This document shows positions 11,544-23,597 of a DNA stretch of 64,000 nucleotides, piece by piece (within the stretch, counting starts at the first letter, position 1; every line of letters starts with the position of its first letter). The position numbers and the translations under genes are program-made. Below the pieces are notes generated by a model. That model was not told the DNA's origin and ran no database searches. It worked only from the letters and a program-made list of their open reading frames with translations. This DNA is from Gonocerus acuteangulatus (lineage: Eukaryota; Arthropoda; Insecta; Hemiptera; Coreidae). The stretch covers positions 29,311,457-29,375,456 of the forward strand of contig OX328128.1 of the NCBI GenBank assembly GCA_946811695.1, given 5' to 3'.

Positions 11544-11777
11544 CATGTCCTAGTCATACAATAACCATGTCCTAGTCATACAATAAATAAACATGATTCC
11601 TGTAAGGAACCAAGTCAAAATTCCACCTACATCAAACACTCATTATCACAGTGATTATGAGTCACATTATGTGATAATGAGTGTTTGATGTAGGTGGAAT
11701 TTTTGACTTGGTTCCTTACAGGAATCATGTTTATTTATTGTATGACTAGGACATGGTTATTGTATGACTAGGACATG

Positions 11778-11817
11778 ATTGCCTGAAGATGGACCTGGGT
11801 GTCCGAAACGTAGTGAT
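11778..11817 (+). ncRNA. Hammerhead ribozyme motif e
   Basis: ATTGC at 11778-11782, CTGAAGA 11783-11789, spare T, helix II GGAC/GTCC, GAAAC 11805-11809, cleavage triplet GTA ending at 11812, GTGAT. The C of GAAAC is directly followed by the G of GTA, so helix III (self-complementary ACGT) can form only between two molecules. That matches what is described for hammerheads of Penelope-like elements. Confidence 0.75.
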
Positions 11818-11906
11818 GGGAGAATAAATGGATAGTTTGAAAAAGTTTTGAAGGGTTATTCTTCACCCGTTTGGTATTATTAATTAATACCCTTCATTTA
11901 GTAATC

Positions 11907-11950
<44 letters not shown>

Positions 11951-12067
11951 AATTTTAACGGGGGTCATTTTCGGTGTCTACTAGGTAGGATCGATAAAGA
12001 TTTGAAGAAATTTTTCAAAAATTCCGTCATTAGTGCAACCTCAATAGCTACTTTCCTTCGGAGTGCT

Positions 12068-13886
12068 AAAAATGGATATTTTATACTCAATATCTGGAAA
12101 ACGAGTACCGCTTGGAGGGTCATATCTTTTTCCAATGCATATATGACACTTTTATTAACATGTAAGCAAATATACAACAACAACAAAAATATTTGAAAAT
12201 GAACGCTTAATTAATTTATTTTAAGTCGTTTATTTAATTTATTTCAATTGATACATTGCTCGAATCAAACATGAGGAGATTTTTTAAAGGATTTTAAGGA
12301 TTGCATCAGTTCAAAAATAACCTCCGAAGGCCTTTGGTCAATTTTCGTATAAGAACTCATAGATTCTATGCATCAGAAAACATATTAAATTCTGAAATCT
12401 TTTGGACAAGTCATATATTTAAAGAGCTGTAACTTCGCTTCAAATGGACCAATCGAGTTCGTTGAGGTCTCAACAAATTGGTCTTTTTATGCACTAATAA
12501 GTACACTGGACACAGTAATTTATTTTGGTTAACGGTTTGATTAAAAATAGTATAGTGTAAAATATCCTAAATTATGTGTTGGGGGGGGGGTTAGCTTAAA
12601 CAAAACGTGCAGGGGGTTTTCTGATCCCGGATTCGGATTCAGCGGCCTTATAAACATTAAACACGTTCTGCTCTCTGGGTCGTTTTTCGTTTTTGTGTGG
12701 CTTTGTAATTTTTATATTTTAAAAGGTCATTTTTAAGGATTAATGGGCGAAATTCGCGCGGCAAATAAATCTAACACTTACGGTTTTGCGTTACAAGGGT
12801 TCAATCGAATCTAATGAAACTGATGTCATTTTTGATAGAGCGATCTCATTCGGAACAATCGGTGCTTAAGTGGAGTAATTTATGTTTAATATGTTTCCTT
12901 GTCTAAGATTTTTAAGAAATTTTAATTTTTTTGAAAATGTCGAAGAATTCTTTATTTTCAATTAAAAAATCTGTGTAAAATCGTAATACTTGAATGATTG
13001 GAAAAATCCGTACGTACATTACTAGCAAATATCATCAAGAAATGCAGTTAAAATTAGAAATTGATCGGGTAAAAATTGGAAGCGCTAACGTATCGCCCGA
13101 TTTGAAAAACATAGGTGTGAGAAAATCTAATGTATTTAATGTACCGAAAAGTTCATTTTTGTCTCTTTTTAATTTTTGTTCCATAATTTATTCTAATAAA
13201 GATAAAAAAGAAAGGTTTTTAACTTTGAAATGAATCAGGACTTTAGATGAAAAATAGAATTTTTGGCACATTTAAAAACTGTTCCGGCACATAAACACGG
13301 TTGGATATAATTTTTGATCAGTTAAGGAAGTATTTAAGCCCATAAAAAAGAAAGAGGTGATAACAAATTTGCAATTGTCCCTTAATGGAGGAAAGATAGA
13401 GGGCGAATATAAAATTTAAGATAGCCGGTAGACCTAGAATTGGCTTTAAGGATACCAGCTGATATCGATCGGTTTAATTTGCCCTGTTAATATTAACAGG
13501 AATAAGCGGATTATGGCTGGTAATACAATCGATATTACATATTCCTCTATGCATATTAATAGGTTCAAATCCTCTTTGGACTTAGGTCAATATTGAATAG
13601 CACCACTCCTCATGTGTAGTTATGCACTTGTATTGATTGTCAATAGTCGGAGTAATTGTCAAGTCAATAAGCCATTGACTTGGGAATGTTGGTACACTTC
13701 CTTGGTCAATATTTTGTAGATTAACTCTTCAAGGCGAATCGAATTGGCTATAGTCTCGAATTGCCATCATTTATGGACTAGAAGGGCAACGAACAATATT
13801 TGAACAAATTAACATTGTGCCGGCTGGTAGAATGGAAGACTTCTACAATAACTACGACATTCCATGTAATGGTTATACCTGTTGAG

Positions 13887-13887
<1 letters not shown>
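12068..13887. other. Mostly unassigned, with a family B fragment at 12745-12830
   Basis: At 12745-12830 the text GGGCGAAATTCGCGC followed by ACACTTACGGTTTTG matches the internal part of Helentron-like family B (compare 29300-29360). A G run lies near 12580. The frame 12994-13233 is open but has no recognisable motif. Confidence 0.4.
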
Positions 13888-13967
<80 letters not shown>

Positions 13968-14129
13968 GGCGCATTTACATCTAGGTCATTAGCGCCGACA
14001 TCCAGGGTGCAGCGAGGAATTTTACCAGCGAGCCGTGGGATGATAAAATTCCTGCCGGAGGTTGGGAATCGAACCCACCATCTCCCGCTTATGAATCCAA
14101 GGCGCTAGCCATTAGACCACGGGAGACCC
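13888..14129 (-). mobile_element. tRNA-derived SINE family 3 with very long A tail
   Basis: On the minus strand: GGTCTCCCGTGGTCTAATGG (A-box region), then GGTGGGTTCGATTCCCAACC (B-box), a body with GCTCGCTGG, and the tail GGCGCTAATGACCTAGATG then GCGCCGT followed by about 80 A. A second copy is at 48203-48404. The tRNA part is about 73 nt. The long, uninterrupted tail suggests a young insertion. Confidence 0.85.
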
Positions 14130-15411
14130 CCTGTTGAGAACGTGTTACTAACTTAATTACGCGCTCATCGCACCATAAAATAAAATGAAAAAAAATACCT
14201 TTTGAGATGTTGAAAGCTTCGAAAAGAAATTACTAAGAATGTTTATATTATTTTACCATCAACAGAACGAAACTAACATTTAAGCAACCACTCCTCCGAT
14301 CGAGGTAATGCTATAGAAAACGTTTGAGTCCAATTGTTGTTAGTGCGATAGTGAAAGGTTACAAGGTAATCTCCAAGCATGAGTATCGATTTAAATAGTA
14401 AGTTTTAATATTATTTTCACCATTTAAGTAATAATTAAGAATTCAAAGACAAGAATATTTTTATTTTTAATATTTATTTATTTTTTTATTTTTATTTTTT
14501 TATTGAAATTTACAACCTGTACAGAGAACAACATGTAAATAGTACTAGACAAGAATATAAGTTTTTTTTTTTTTCTTTTTTTTTCAAATTTATTTATTTA
14601 TTTAAAAGAATACAACAATCTATTGCGGATACCAGATACACTTTGAATATAAGTACATGCCTTGCACACGTCAAATTTATAGAAAGTATAGAAGTGTACA
14701 TAATTTTCAAGATTAGGATAGATTAAGTACGACTTCAAACAAAACATGTTCTCTGGAATAATGGGAGTTGTTGCATAATTGTTTTGTAACCAACTTTATC
14801 CAACTTTTTAAACAACATCAATTATTAGCAACATCAATTAAATACATGCGTGATTTCACGAAAAGAGCTGTTTGACGTTTGGCGGACAAAACATAAATTT
14901 GTCAGAAAAAAACGCCAGCGTTTCGTAATATGTTTTTTAACAAATTGACTGTGGATTGTGAGGAGGGATGTGATTTTGATCAAATTTCAAAAATTAAAGC
15001 CAAGGTAAAAGCTTTACTTGTTCAAATTCAATCCTTAATGGCTCCAAATGCCCACTAATTATCTATTTTTAGTGTTTCATTCGATTACAAAAGTGGCCAC
15101 GAGTGATCGTAATTTTGTTCTCCTAAATAGGTCATTTGACCCACTGTGCGACAGTTCCATCATTTACAAACTCCAATTTCAAGGAACAATACGATAAGTG
15201 AAAGATTATAACAACTATGATTATGTCTCGTTTAGCATTAGGGAATGCTTTGAGATGTCAGAAAAAGGAAATAGCGTTTTATATTTACCAATACTTAGCC
15301 AAAGCTAGGACTAAAAACGTTTTAAACCTCCTAGTGAAAAGGTTAAAACAGATTTTTACCGTCAATTTCTTCCACGGGGAATATTTAAACAAAAAAATAC
15401 GTTTTTATTGT
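14130..15411. other. AT-rich non-coding DNA
   Basis: Several T-rich blocks near 14465-14600 and short frames only. No terminal repeats or RNA genes seen. Confidence 0.5.
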
Positions 15412-15419
15412 GTTTAAAG

Positions 15420-16370
15420 CAGAGATGGGCATAATTTTATTTAGAAATAAAAATACGAATTTATTCGTACTTCATATATTTGTGAATACGAATATAAATA
15501 AATTCGTACTTCATATATTTGTGAATACGAATATAAATAATTTCGTATTCATAAGTGTGAATACGAATTTATTTTTATTCACATATATTAAATATAAAAA
15601 TAAAAATAAAATTTTATTCGCAAATTTTTCTGCGAATAAAAATAAATTCACAGAAAAAATTGTAAATAATCACAAAAAATGTGAATATTTACAAAAAATC
15701 AAGTGATTACAAAAAAAATCACATTAAAATATACGAATAAAAATTTATTCACATTATAATTTGTGAATAAAAATTTATTCACAATAAAATTCGCAAATAA
15801 ATTATGAATTTATTCGTATTAAGATGATGTTTTTTTTTTTTTTTTTTTTTTATGGAGATACAGATGACAAACTGTGCCCCTGCAGCATGGCTGGTGGTCC
15901 CGCGGCGGACTCGGGGTAAACAAAAAATCTAGGCGCTAATAACCTAAACGTTAAACGCCTTAAAAAAAAAAAAAAATCACCTTCAATAACTTTCGTAATA
16001 TCATCTTAATACGAATAAATTCATAATTTATTTGCGAATTTTATTGTGAATAATTTTTTATTCACAAATTATAATGTGAATAAATTTTTATTCGTATATT
16101 TTAATGTGATTTTTTTTGTAATCACTTGATTTTTTGTAAATATTCACATTTTTTTGTGATTATTTACAATTTTTTCTGTGAATTTATTTTTATTCGCAGA
16201 AAAATTTGCGAATAAAATTTTATTTGTATTTTTATATTTAATATAAGTGAATAAAAATAAATTCGTATTCACACTTATGAATACGAATTTATTTATATTC
16301 GTATTCACAAATATATGAAGTACGAATAAATTCGCATTTTTATTTATAAATAAAATTATGCCCATCTCTG
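15420..16370. mobile_element. hAT-type MITE with long inverted arms
   Basis: Starts CAGAGATGGGCATAATTTTA and ends with its complement ...GCCCATCTCTG, flanked by GTTTAAAG and GTTTAGAG, a 7/8-matching 8-bp target duplication. The TIR motif CAGAGATGGGCA and the 8-bp duplication are typical of hAT. The arms (about 15420-15825 and 15990-16370) are built from short repeats of TTATTCGTATT type, so the element folds into one hairpin about 400 bp long. The frames 15410-15706 and 16144-16365 are the same arm read on both strands. The centre holds a later insertion. Confidence 0.85.
15830..15976 (+). mobile_element. 3' end of a SINE or LINE inserted in the MITE centre
   Basis: GGCGCTAATAACCTAAACG then AAACGCCTT plus an A run is the same hairpin-like tail as in the SINEs at 13968, 48243, 28150 and 34168. 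Upstream text TGGTCCCGCGGCGGACTCGG looks like the 3' end of a LINE or a SINE body. Insertion into the hairpin loop left both arms intact. The T run at 15830-15850 may belong to the insertion. Confidence 0.55.
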
Positions 16371-16659
16371 GTTTAGAGTAGCGTGTTGATCATTGAAATG
16401 GCAATGCAAATGGCGGAACCGTCGGGAATACTTCTCTCAGAATTCCGCGCATGTGGGATTAGAACTCTTTCGTCTAACTGAAGGGTGAGTTAAACTTGAG
16501 TAATCTAATAAAATCGGTTTCAACCCCACATCTATAACCGTTATAGAAGAAAATGGGATAAATCCTTAGGTTTGTCTAGGTAATTTCGGATATAAATGAT
16601 CTCTTCGAAGGCTTATTAAAAACGAAAATTCATTAACATAAGTCATAACAAGAAATCAT

Positions 16660-16810
16660 ATAATCTTACGGATTGTAGATATGTTAAGATACTGTCTATG
16701 TACAGGGCAGTTGTATGGGATGTTCAAGTCATTTCGTGTATGTGATTATATGTTAAATTGTCAATAAACTTTTTCTATTTTTATTTTACCACTTGATTCT
16801 GGTTTCTTTT
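16660..16810 (+). repeat. Dispersed repeat, partner at 38325-38480
   Basis: Shares GTAGATATGTTAAGATACTG, GGGATGTTCAAGTCATTTCG and a GGTTTCT end with 38325-38480. Diverged, with one indel of about 20 bases. No coding and no terminal repeat seen, so the class is unknown. Confidence 0.6.
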
Positions 16811-17154
16811 TATCGGCCTGATATCATATTAGGAAAATATCAAATAAAATAATACAGGACAACTATCGGATGACGTGTAAATAGTTAATATCGCATCGGG
16901 ATATTAGGGACTGTGATTCGAAAAGCTGGGTACGAAATTGTAATTGAGAGAGCACCAATTGAAGCAGAGTTTAATTGCCTTTGGACTATTGGTTCTGAAA
17001 GACTATTGGGAAATGGATACGGGGGAAATGGAACGCCGGATACAGGTATCTACTTTTGACTGCTTCAATCTAGGGATGAAAAACTGTCTCTTGTAGGTGG
17101 CGGTGGTTCCTGGTTGCGATTAATCTATGGCTACGAAAATGAAATAGAAAATAC

Positions 17155-17916
17155 GGGTCTTTTTGCGAAGACCACATCCAGTTACTTTTGAAGTAGCAGT
17201 AGTGATTTATAACAGTTACTCGTACTCGCTGATAAGCTTACTGATTAGCTTATAGGTTCTTTGCTGGTTATCTAAAACTTCTTGACTCGTTATCTACGGT
17301 TATAATTCATATTAGATAATGGCAAGCAATATTTATTAATAAAAAGGTTAATACGATCAAAATCAATTCTCAACTATGAAATAAGTTATTAAGCATTAAG
17401 GTTGACTGTTTTGTAGGTTATGAAGGATAACAAACTACGTTATTTGTAAACAAACATATTTTATTCCTTTTCTCTCTCTTTTTTGGATATTTTACATTTA
17501 TTAGGCATTACATGCTATGCGTTTCCGCTCGCTCAAGAAAATATCAAAACCATAGTCAATCCAACTCGTAATTAATAGAATTATATTAATAGTAGCGACT
17601 AGTCTATCCAACTCGCTAAAATTAATAGGATTCCATTAATTTTTCCCAGTAAGAAACCAATCCCTTTTACTTTGTCAGGAACATCGCGAACTAATTGTAA
17701 AAGACTCATTTTTCTCACTAACATAAGCAGAGCTTTTTAATAAACAAAAGCTAATTCACTGTTGAAGGTTACTTTACTCCCAGCAAGAACGAATGCAATT
17801 GGTCATAGGAATTCTCCAATAGGAAGGCAAAGGAGTTATGCGCATGCGCTAAATCACTGATACAATCACTACTGCTACTCCAAAAGTAACTGGATGTGGT
17901 CTTCGCAAAAAGACCC
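17155..17916. mobile_element. 762-bp MITE with perfect 8-bp target duplication, copy 1
   Basis: Terminal inverted repeats of about 55 bp start GGGTCTTTTTGCGAAGACCA. The 8-bp duplication GAAAATAC is perfect on both sides (17147-17154 and 17917-17924). The interior holds a degenerate form of the palindromic block seen as a clean triplet in copy 2 at 63173-63320. The minus-strand frame ending near 17769 shares the C-terminal residues FLLGVK with copy 2, possibly a transposase relic. Superfamily uncertain: 8-bp duplications fit hAT, P or Merlin. Confidence 0.9.
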
Positions 17917-17924
17917 GAAAATAC

Positions 17925-17965
17925 TCTATCTCTCTCTTTCTCTCTCTCTCTCTCACACACACAAA
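17925..17965. repeat. CT-rich simple repeat
   Basis: CT repeat with a short CA block directly beside the MITE. The minus-strand frame through it is an artefact. Confidence 0.8.
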
Positions 17966-18248
17966 CTCTCGCTCTCATTTTGTTGCAAGCTAGCATGAAC
18001 GTCAATAATCACAGATCTACGACTAAAAAACTACAAGTACTTTTTTGACTGTTTCGCGTGAATGATAGCAACATAAAACAGGAAAATATATTCCAAAAAT
18101 TTCACTGTCTAACTTTTTAGCAAAACTGGCTTAAGTAATGTCACTTGTTATTCAGCGTTCAACCTTTAAATGTGGTAGTCACTCTCAATTTGTCCATCTT
18201 ATGGATTGCATGTAGTTTTCACTTTAGCCATATCATTCCCTGGAATTA

Positions 18249-18549
18249 TGGGGGCGAGGTTAGCTCAGTGGTAGAGCACTCGACTAATGAACAGGAGGAT
18301 CCAGGTCAAAACCCGAGCGTGCACTAAAGATTTTTTCTTTTAGTGTCATCGTTCGAGGGTTGGATTTGGGTTTCAGATCGTCCCTAGGCTCACCCAGCCT
18401 TTAATTAATTAAAGGGAAAAATCAGGCGGCCGGAGCATATTACTGATGTCAATATCTCCCTAGTGTGCCGTATGGCCAAAAATCAGATACCTCTACAGTA
18501 ACTGGCCCCTCTGGGCTCTCAGTGGCCTGCTACGGAACTGATTTTTTTT
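18249..18549 (+). mobile_element. tRNA-derived SINE family 1
   Basis: Head GGGGGCGAGGTTAGCTCAGT then GGTAGAGCACTCGACTAATG carries an A-box; GGTCAAAACCC is a slightly mutated B-box. The body runs through CAGGCGGCCGGAGCAT and ATATCTCCCTAGTGTG to ACGGAACTGATTTTTTTTT. The acceptor end and CCA are missing and the body is over 200 bp, so this is a SINE and not a tRNA gene. The sense strand ends in T. Confidence 0.85.
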
Positions 18550-19983
18550 TCAGGAATAATACGAAATGAAAGGGAGGTGGTAGGGGAGAATGGGTTCGGA
18601 ATGGATTGAGTAGGAGAGGTGTATGGATGCTTATTAGGGTGGTCGAAGAGCCCTTAATGGGGAAAAATGTCCAAATTTTCTAAAGTCCACCCTCTCAAAA
18701 TGATAACCCTTTCCAGATGCTTAGACAGCAGAGGTTTGAGCCCGATAGGAGGGCGTTAACACGTGCCGCAAAGCGCCTTAAGATTTCAAAACGTCTATTT
18801 TTTCGCTGTTTGGCGGCTTTCAAGGCCAAAATCGCAAGAACGGTACAACCTAGAAATCCTAAGTAACTATGTTTTAAATTAAAGATAATATAGTATACTC
18901 AATTCGTATCCTAAAGGGAATTGCAGTATCTTCAAGTCTAACGGATCTAGACCTGCCTTTGTCATAAAAAACTTGATCTAGTCTCTCTAAAAACAAACTT
19001 CGAGTTTTATGATTGAAATAGCGTTTTTTTTTTTTTTTTTTTTTGCTCAAATGAAACAGTTACTTATGGAAAGAATTGCGCATCGATGTATGGAAATTAT
19101 GAACACAATAAATTCCATAAATATGTTGTGTGGAAATGTGTTATGTAAATACTAAGAAATGTGTTTTTAAGTCTGTACAAATTAAAAATGCTCGTATTTT
19201 TTTCTAAATTTTTATGTGCTCACTGTTCACGTCATCTGTACGTGATAATTAAGATAATTTTTGGATTCAAATTAAAAAAATAAAATTCAGCTAAAATATT
19301 CCAAGCAGCTAATAAAAATTACTTTTTTACTTTTACTGTGTATTCATTATAAACGTAACTTTAAAACAAAGATCCATTAGATGAATACCTTTGCTTCGGA
19401 AGTAGGAAACAGGCTGGATATACAGGAACCTTAGAGTCATTATGTAAATACAAAATGGCGACGGCCATTACCAGTGTTGCCAATCTCCTGCCGCAATTCT
19501 CCAGAGAGGATTTAACCACCGTTTTTCTACCCATTTTCCTTCAAGTATTCCAAGAAACCAACATTGGATGCATATGTTTTATTCTTTTTACTTCTTTTTT
19601 TATATTCTTGGAAAGGTTGTTTTTTTATGTTTATGTAGTTTTTCTGATTATTTTACTTCAACCTATTAATCATAATTTATAAATACATATAAATTACAGC
19701 AGTGCCAATCATGCAGCAGGACAATTAAAATCAAATGGGAAAACGAAAGTACCTAGTTTTTATTTTTAAAATCAAATAAAGTGCTTTATTCATTCTGCGA
19801 TTTAAACCGTGGTCTACTGTTGAGATATCTTGTACTCCAGATTAAAAAACGTTGTTTCAAGAATTAAATGCTTAAATTTTCTTAAAAAGGAAGTTAACTT
19901 AACCATTGAAAAAAAGGGTTTTTACACTGATGTTGCTCAAAGTTTGAGAATCGTTTCCGTCCAGAGCAACAAGTTAAAAATAA
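18550..19983. other. Unassigned; one possible start exon at 19455
   Basis: Around 18625-18870 there is repeat-like text (AGGGTGGTCGAAGAGCCC, CCACCCTCTCAAAATG) of a kind common in insect DNA transposons. At 19455 a frame opens ATGGCGACGGCCATTACC, more GC-rich than its surroundings for about 110 bases, then turns hydrophobic and AT-rich. It could be a first exon with a donor near 19540, but I recognise no protein. Confidence 0.3.
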
Positions 19984-20082
19984 GTCCGGCTCGCAGGAAC
20001 TGCATCATCTTAGCACGGTTCCGTTCATATCCCTAGTGTCATTTGAAAAGCTTAGAAAAGAAATAAACTTATTTTTTTTTAT

Positions 20083-20340
20083 ATATCGTCGATACAAATG
20101 CAAAGTAACGAATGTGAAAAAATTCATCTTTCATTGTCAATCTTTACTAATTTCTGCTGGACTTATGTAAGGCAAATTTTTGAATCTGATTTCACTCTAT
20201 GAAAGGGAAAGTATTCCACTATCAAAAGGTCAAATCTGCCGAATATTTGACTGTCCAAAAAAAAGTTATGAATAAATGCTTTTCCACTCTGAAAAGTGGT
20301 GATTTTCATATTCGTTAGTTTGCTTTTGTATCGACGATAT
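20083..20340. mobile_element. 258-bp element with 38-bp inverted ends
   Basis: ATATCGTCGATACAAATGCA at the left and its complement (TTGTATCGACGATAT) at the right, with about five mismatches in 38. It lies inside the Helentron-like element and is likely a separate MITE insertion. No clear target duplication. Confidence 0.55.
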
Positions 20341-23213
20341 CTTGTGAAAATGGTCGAAATCCTCTTGAACATCTCGAATAAAAGTGATATTAAGGCGTCA
20401 GGGACACCGACAGTAGTTAACTTATACACAGAAGCGGAAATTACACAATCCGGCTCTCTTTCTAAAGCAAAGCTCTATAAATCAATACAAAATATGCCTA
20501 ATAAAGCCTTTCTAGTGAATATAAAAGGATCAAGAAGAAGTACAAGGAATATTGAGTAGAATACCTTGCCTAATATAGCCTATATAGAATAATGTGCCGA
20601 ATAAAGCCTATCTAGTAGATACAGAAGGACAAATAACAATTCTTGACGAATAACAAGTCAAGATATAGAATAATATACCTAATTAAGTCTAAGGAGTTGA
20701 TAAAAATGAACCAAAAACAAGTCTTGAGGAATCTTGTTTTTCTCTAATTAAATACTTTTTATCAATATTTAGTATATAACCTGTGTTGAAAACTATTGAT
20801 TGCTAATTGATGAATCGGGTTACTACTAAGTAATCTTTATGAATATTTAGTATTTAACCTATGTTTGGAACTGTGTTATTTCAGAATCTAGTATAGTTTA
20901 AGACATTTTGGTGAATGATATCATTAAGTTGCTCTCTGTACCGTAGCTAGGCTTTGTATTTCTGTCGGCAGATGCCTGGGGTATATTTACAACTCTTGAG
21001 GATTAACTCCAAGCAGGTAAATTTCCTGCGGACCTTCTGTTTCTAGAGGCACTGAACCGATTCGCTCATAGTATGTAACCATTGTGAAGTTTATTTTTTG
21101 GATTTAGGACTTAATATACATATGTAGACTAAATCATAGCTATAAGTCTACCTCCGTCGTCGGTTCTTAACTATGAAGACTCGCTAATGTTACCCAATTT
21201 TAGATACATCGTAATTAAAATCCACAGCAAAAACTCGACATTTCATCAGAATCCCCTGCTAAATAAAACATATATAGAATAATATGCCAAATAAAGCCTA
21301 TCTAGTGGATAAAAATAGAGGAAAAACGCCGTTCGTGGTGGTAGAAAATCTTAAAGGCATTTCGCTCAGAAATCTCCGAAATATTGTCACTAATTTTACG
21401 TATCCTGTTTTATAACCAAATAGATTTATATTCTATAATCAATATGAAAAAATTACTAGCAATAAAAAACTATGGGTAACAGATGAAAATCGGGAATACC
21501 AAGAACAATTCTAAACAACGAAATCAACACCAGTACTGTAATCTAGATATTCATAAGGCATCTTCGAATTCTAACAAACAACATATTGCTTCTAATTATG
21601 CGTATCCTGTTTGCTGACAAATACATTTAACTGCTATAAGAAATTACAAAAATAACGAGCAGTGAAAAAAAAACTGCGGGAAACACACAAATAGATCCGT
21701 TTAAATAAACGAAACTAACTAACTAAGTTTTAAGCACTTATTTCTCCTAATGTGACGACCCCATCAAACATTTCTTCAAAACATTTTTTGTAGAGAATTT
21801 AGTAAGCTTTCGAACTGTTTCATTTCACTTGCCACGATTTCCTAACCCTTTTCGAGACATTAAGGAAAATATACGAAGGGGGCCTAATATTCATAAGGGA
21901 TCTGAGAATCCCAAGATTCCGCAAAAATAAAATATTATAATTATAGGTATCCTGTTTTATTGGCACATAAGTACATTTGACTACTATAAGCAATTGCAAA
22001 CAATAGGGAATATGCCAAAGAACTCGGATTAGGAGCCTCGACAGTTTCAAGACATTTGAACGAAATCGGCAAATCCAAAAATGACATTTCATACGGTACA
22101 GCCTGATATATTTCTAACAATGAATTGTTTTTCTTATTTTAATTAATCTGTTTTATTGTCAAATACATTATACAACTATAAGTAATGAAAAAATAGGAAT
22201 AAAAACAGACAAAAAGAACTGTTCGAATAAACGAAATCAATTACTTCAAAGTTTAAGCACTTATTTCTCCGATTGACATCGCTTATTCAAAACTTTCTTC
22301 AGAACCTTTTTTGTAGACCTTTTAGTAAGCTTTCGAATGGTAACCTTTCGCTTCCTATGATTTCTAACCGTTTTTGAGATATTAATGAAAGTATACGAAG
22401 TTCCCAAAATTTTCATTATTTCTAGCAACAGAAAATTGGTCTCATTTTTCCTATCCTGTATTACACACAAATACATTTTCCGAACATAAGAAATTACAAA
22501 AATAAAAAGCAATAAAAACCAAGGGAAAGAGACAAAAATTACAAAAAGAACGACAAAACCCCGTTCATAAGAACAAAACAGACGTATTTGAAGTTTTAAG
22601 CACTTATTTCTCCAATTGACATAACCTAATCAAAAATAGTTTTAGAATATTTTTTGTAGAGAATTTAGTAAGCTTTCAAATAGTTTCTATCCACTTACCA
22701 CGATTTCCCAACCGTGTTCGAGATATTAATGAAAGTATACGAAGTTCCCAAAACTTTTCATGTCTGTTCATAAAATATTTTATTCTTCAAAAATAAAATA
22801 TTTTATTCCTTCCTTCACTCCAAACGTAACAAAACTTTCAACATATTAGTTTTAATGAAAGTAGAACATGCAGATAATGTTTTAACTGAATCCTATGATT
22901 CTAAGTACCCAAACCAAAAACGGTATTCAAAAACTATTTTTCCAATTTTTTCGAAAACGGTTAAAGCTATCGCCTTGAAAATGGTTACATTCGTTTTCCT
23001 AGCCCAAAAAGCCTATAAAAAGAGTACTTACAAGCTTATGATCTTAAAAATGTAAGCGTTACGATTTTGTTTGCGCGAATTTCGCCCCAAACGGCATTTT
23101 CCAGTGGGCGGATTCTGTTGGTTAACGAACTTAACCTTTCAAATTTGACGACAGATTTTTGTACCAAATTTCATCAAAATCGGACCATTAGGGAGGCCAG
23201 AAATCCGCGAACA

Positions 23214-23216
<3 letters not shown>

Positions 23217-23261
<45 letters not shown>

Positions 23262-23300
23262 TATACATATATGTATTTATATATATATATATATTTATAA
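23217..23300. repeat. TA microsatellite of Helentron-like family B
   Basis: TA array with TAAATAAATATATACATA interruptions, after GCGAACAGACA and before ATAAATTTTAACC, the same junctions as at 29100-29190 in inverse. Confidence 0.85.
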
Positions 23301-23435
23301 ATTTTAACCACCGTTATTTTCGGTCTCTAGGGGTTCTGAAACGCGAAATTTTCTAGTCGACACTCCCGGGTTGTTTCATGAGATCAACCTTATAAGCGGG
23401 GTTCCTCCATATGGGGGAGGGAGGAACCGCGCTAA

Positions 23436-23597
23436 AAATGAACTTTAATGTTAATCAGGAGTATACCTCCGTTCTTATTTATATTTTAAGCATCGAATTA
23501 ATTTTTAAAAAATATTTTCTTTTGATTTGAAGGATTTATATGAAATTTCGATAAATTTTGATACCCTCCTGCTGAAACTCTTCATCGTTAGAATTTT
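23436..23597. other. Unassigned spacer
   Basis: Short AT-rich interval between the Helentron-like 5' end and a SINE tail; nothing recognised. Confidence 0.5.

Larger units (their letters stand above)
11441..11880. mobile_element. 440-bp near-perfect palindromic foldback with two ribozyme motifs
   Basis: Arms of about 213 bp (outer ATAATACCAAACGGGTGAAG and its complement ending CCGTTTGGTATTAT) around a short centre near 11654-11668. The arms differ by only a few bases. It sits inside the TA array of a Helentron-like element. Each arm carries an equivalent hammerhead motif on opposite strands. No open frame of note. Confidence 0.85.
10490..12067 (-). mobile_element. Helentron-like family A with nested foldback
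   Basis: Minus-strand element. The 3' end on the left reads GTCCGTCACGCAGGAGCTGC (small stem GCAG/CTGC plus GACGGAC) next to ACACTTTCCTC; the 5' end on the right is AGCACTCCGAAGGAAAGTAG, homologous to the copy at 25370-26609. Short subterminal inverted repeats, a 3' stem-loop and a central TA array match the plan of Helentron-associated non-autonomous elements. The TA array (11360-11440) holds the palindromic foldback at 11441-11880. No Rep/helicase coding. Confidence 0.6.
19984..23435 (-). mobile_element. Helentron-like family B, near-complete 3.45 kb copy
   Basis: The minus-strand 3' end at the left carries GTCCGGCTCGCAGGAACTGC next to TTAGCACGGTTCC; the 5' end at the right is GGAGGGAGGAACCGCGCTAA (its complement TTAGCGCGGTTCC is the subterminal inverted repeat). 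Inside are a TA array (23217-23254) and about four diverged tandem units of roughly 345 bp, recognised by ATATTAATGAAAGTATACGA and TTATTTCTCC blocks near 22740, 22390 and 21860. About 1.3 kb next to the 5' end is an inverted match to 28982-30270. No helicase or Rep coding. Confidence 0.6.

Noticed and set aside
19455..19682. A start exon encoding MATAITSVANLLPQF
   Set aside because: Only about 37 codons look coding, the rest is hydrophobic AT-rich readthrough, and I know no such protein; kept as a note only.
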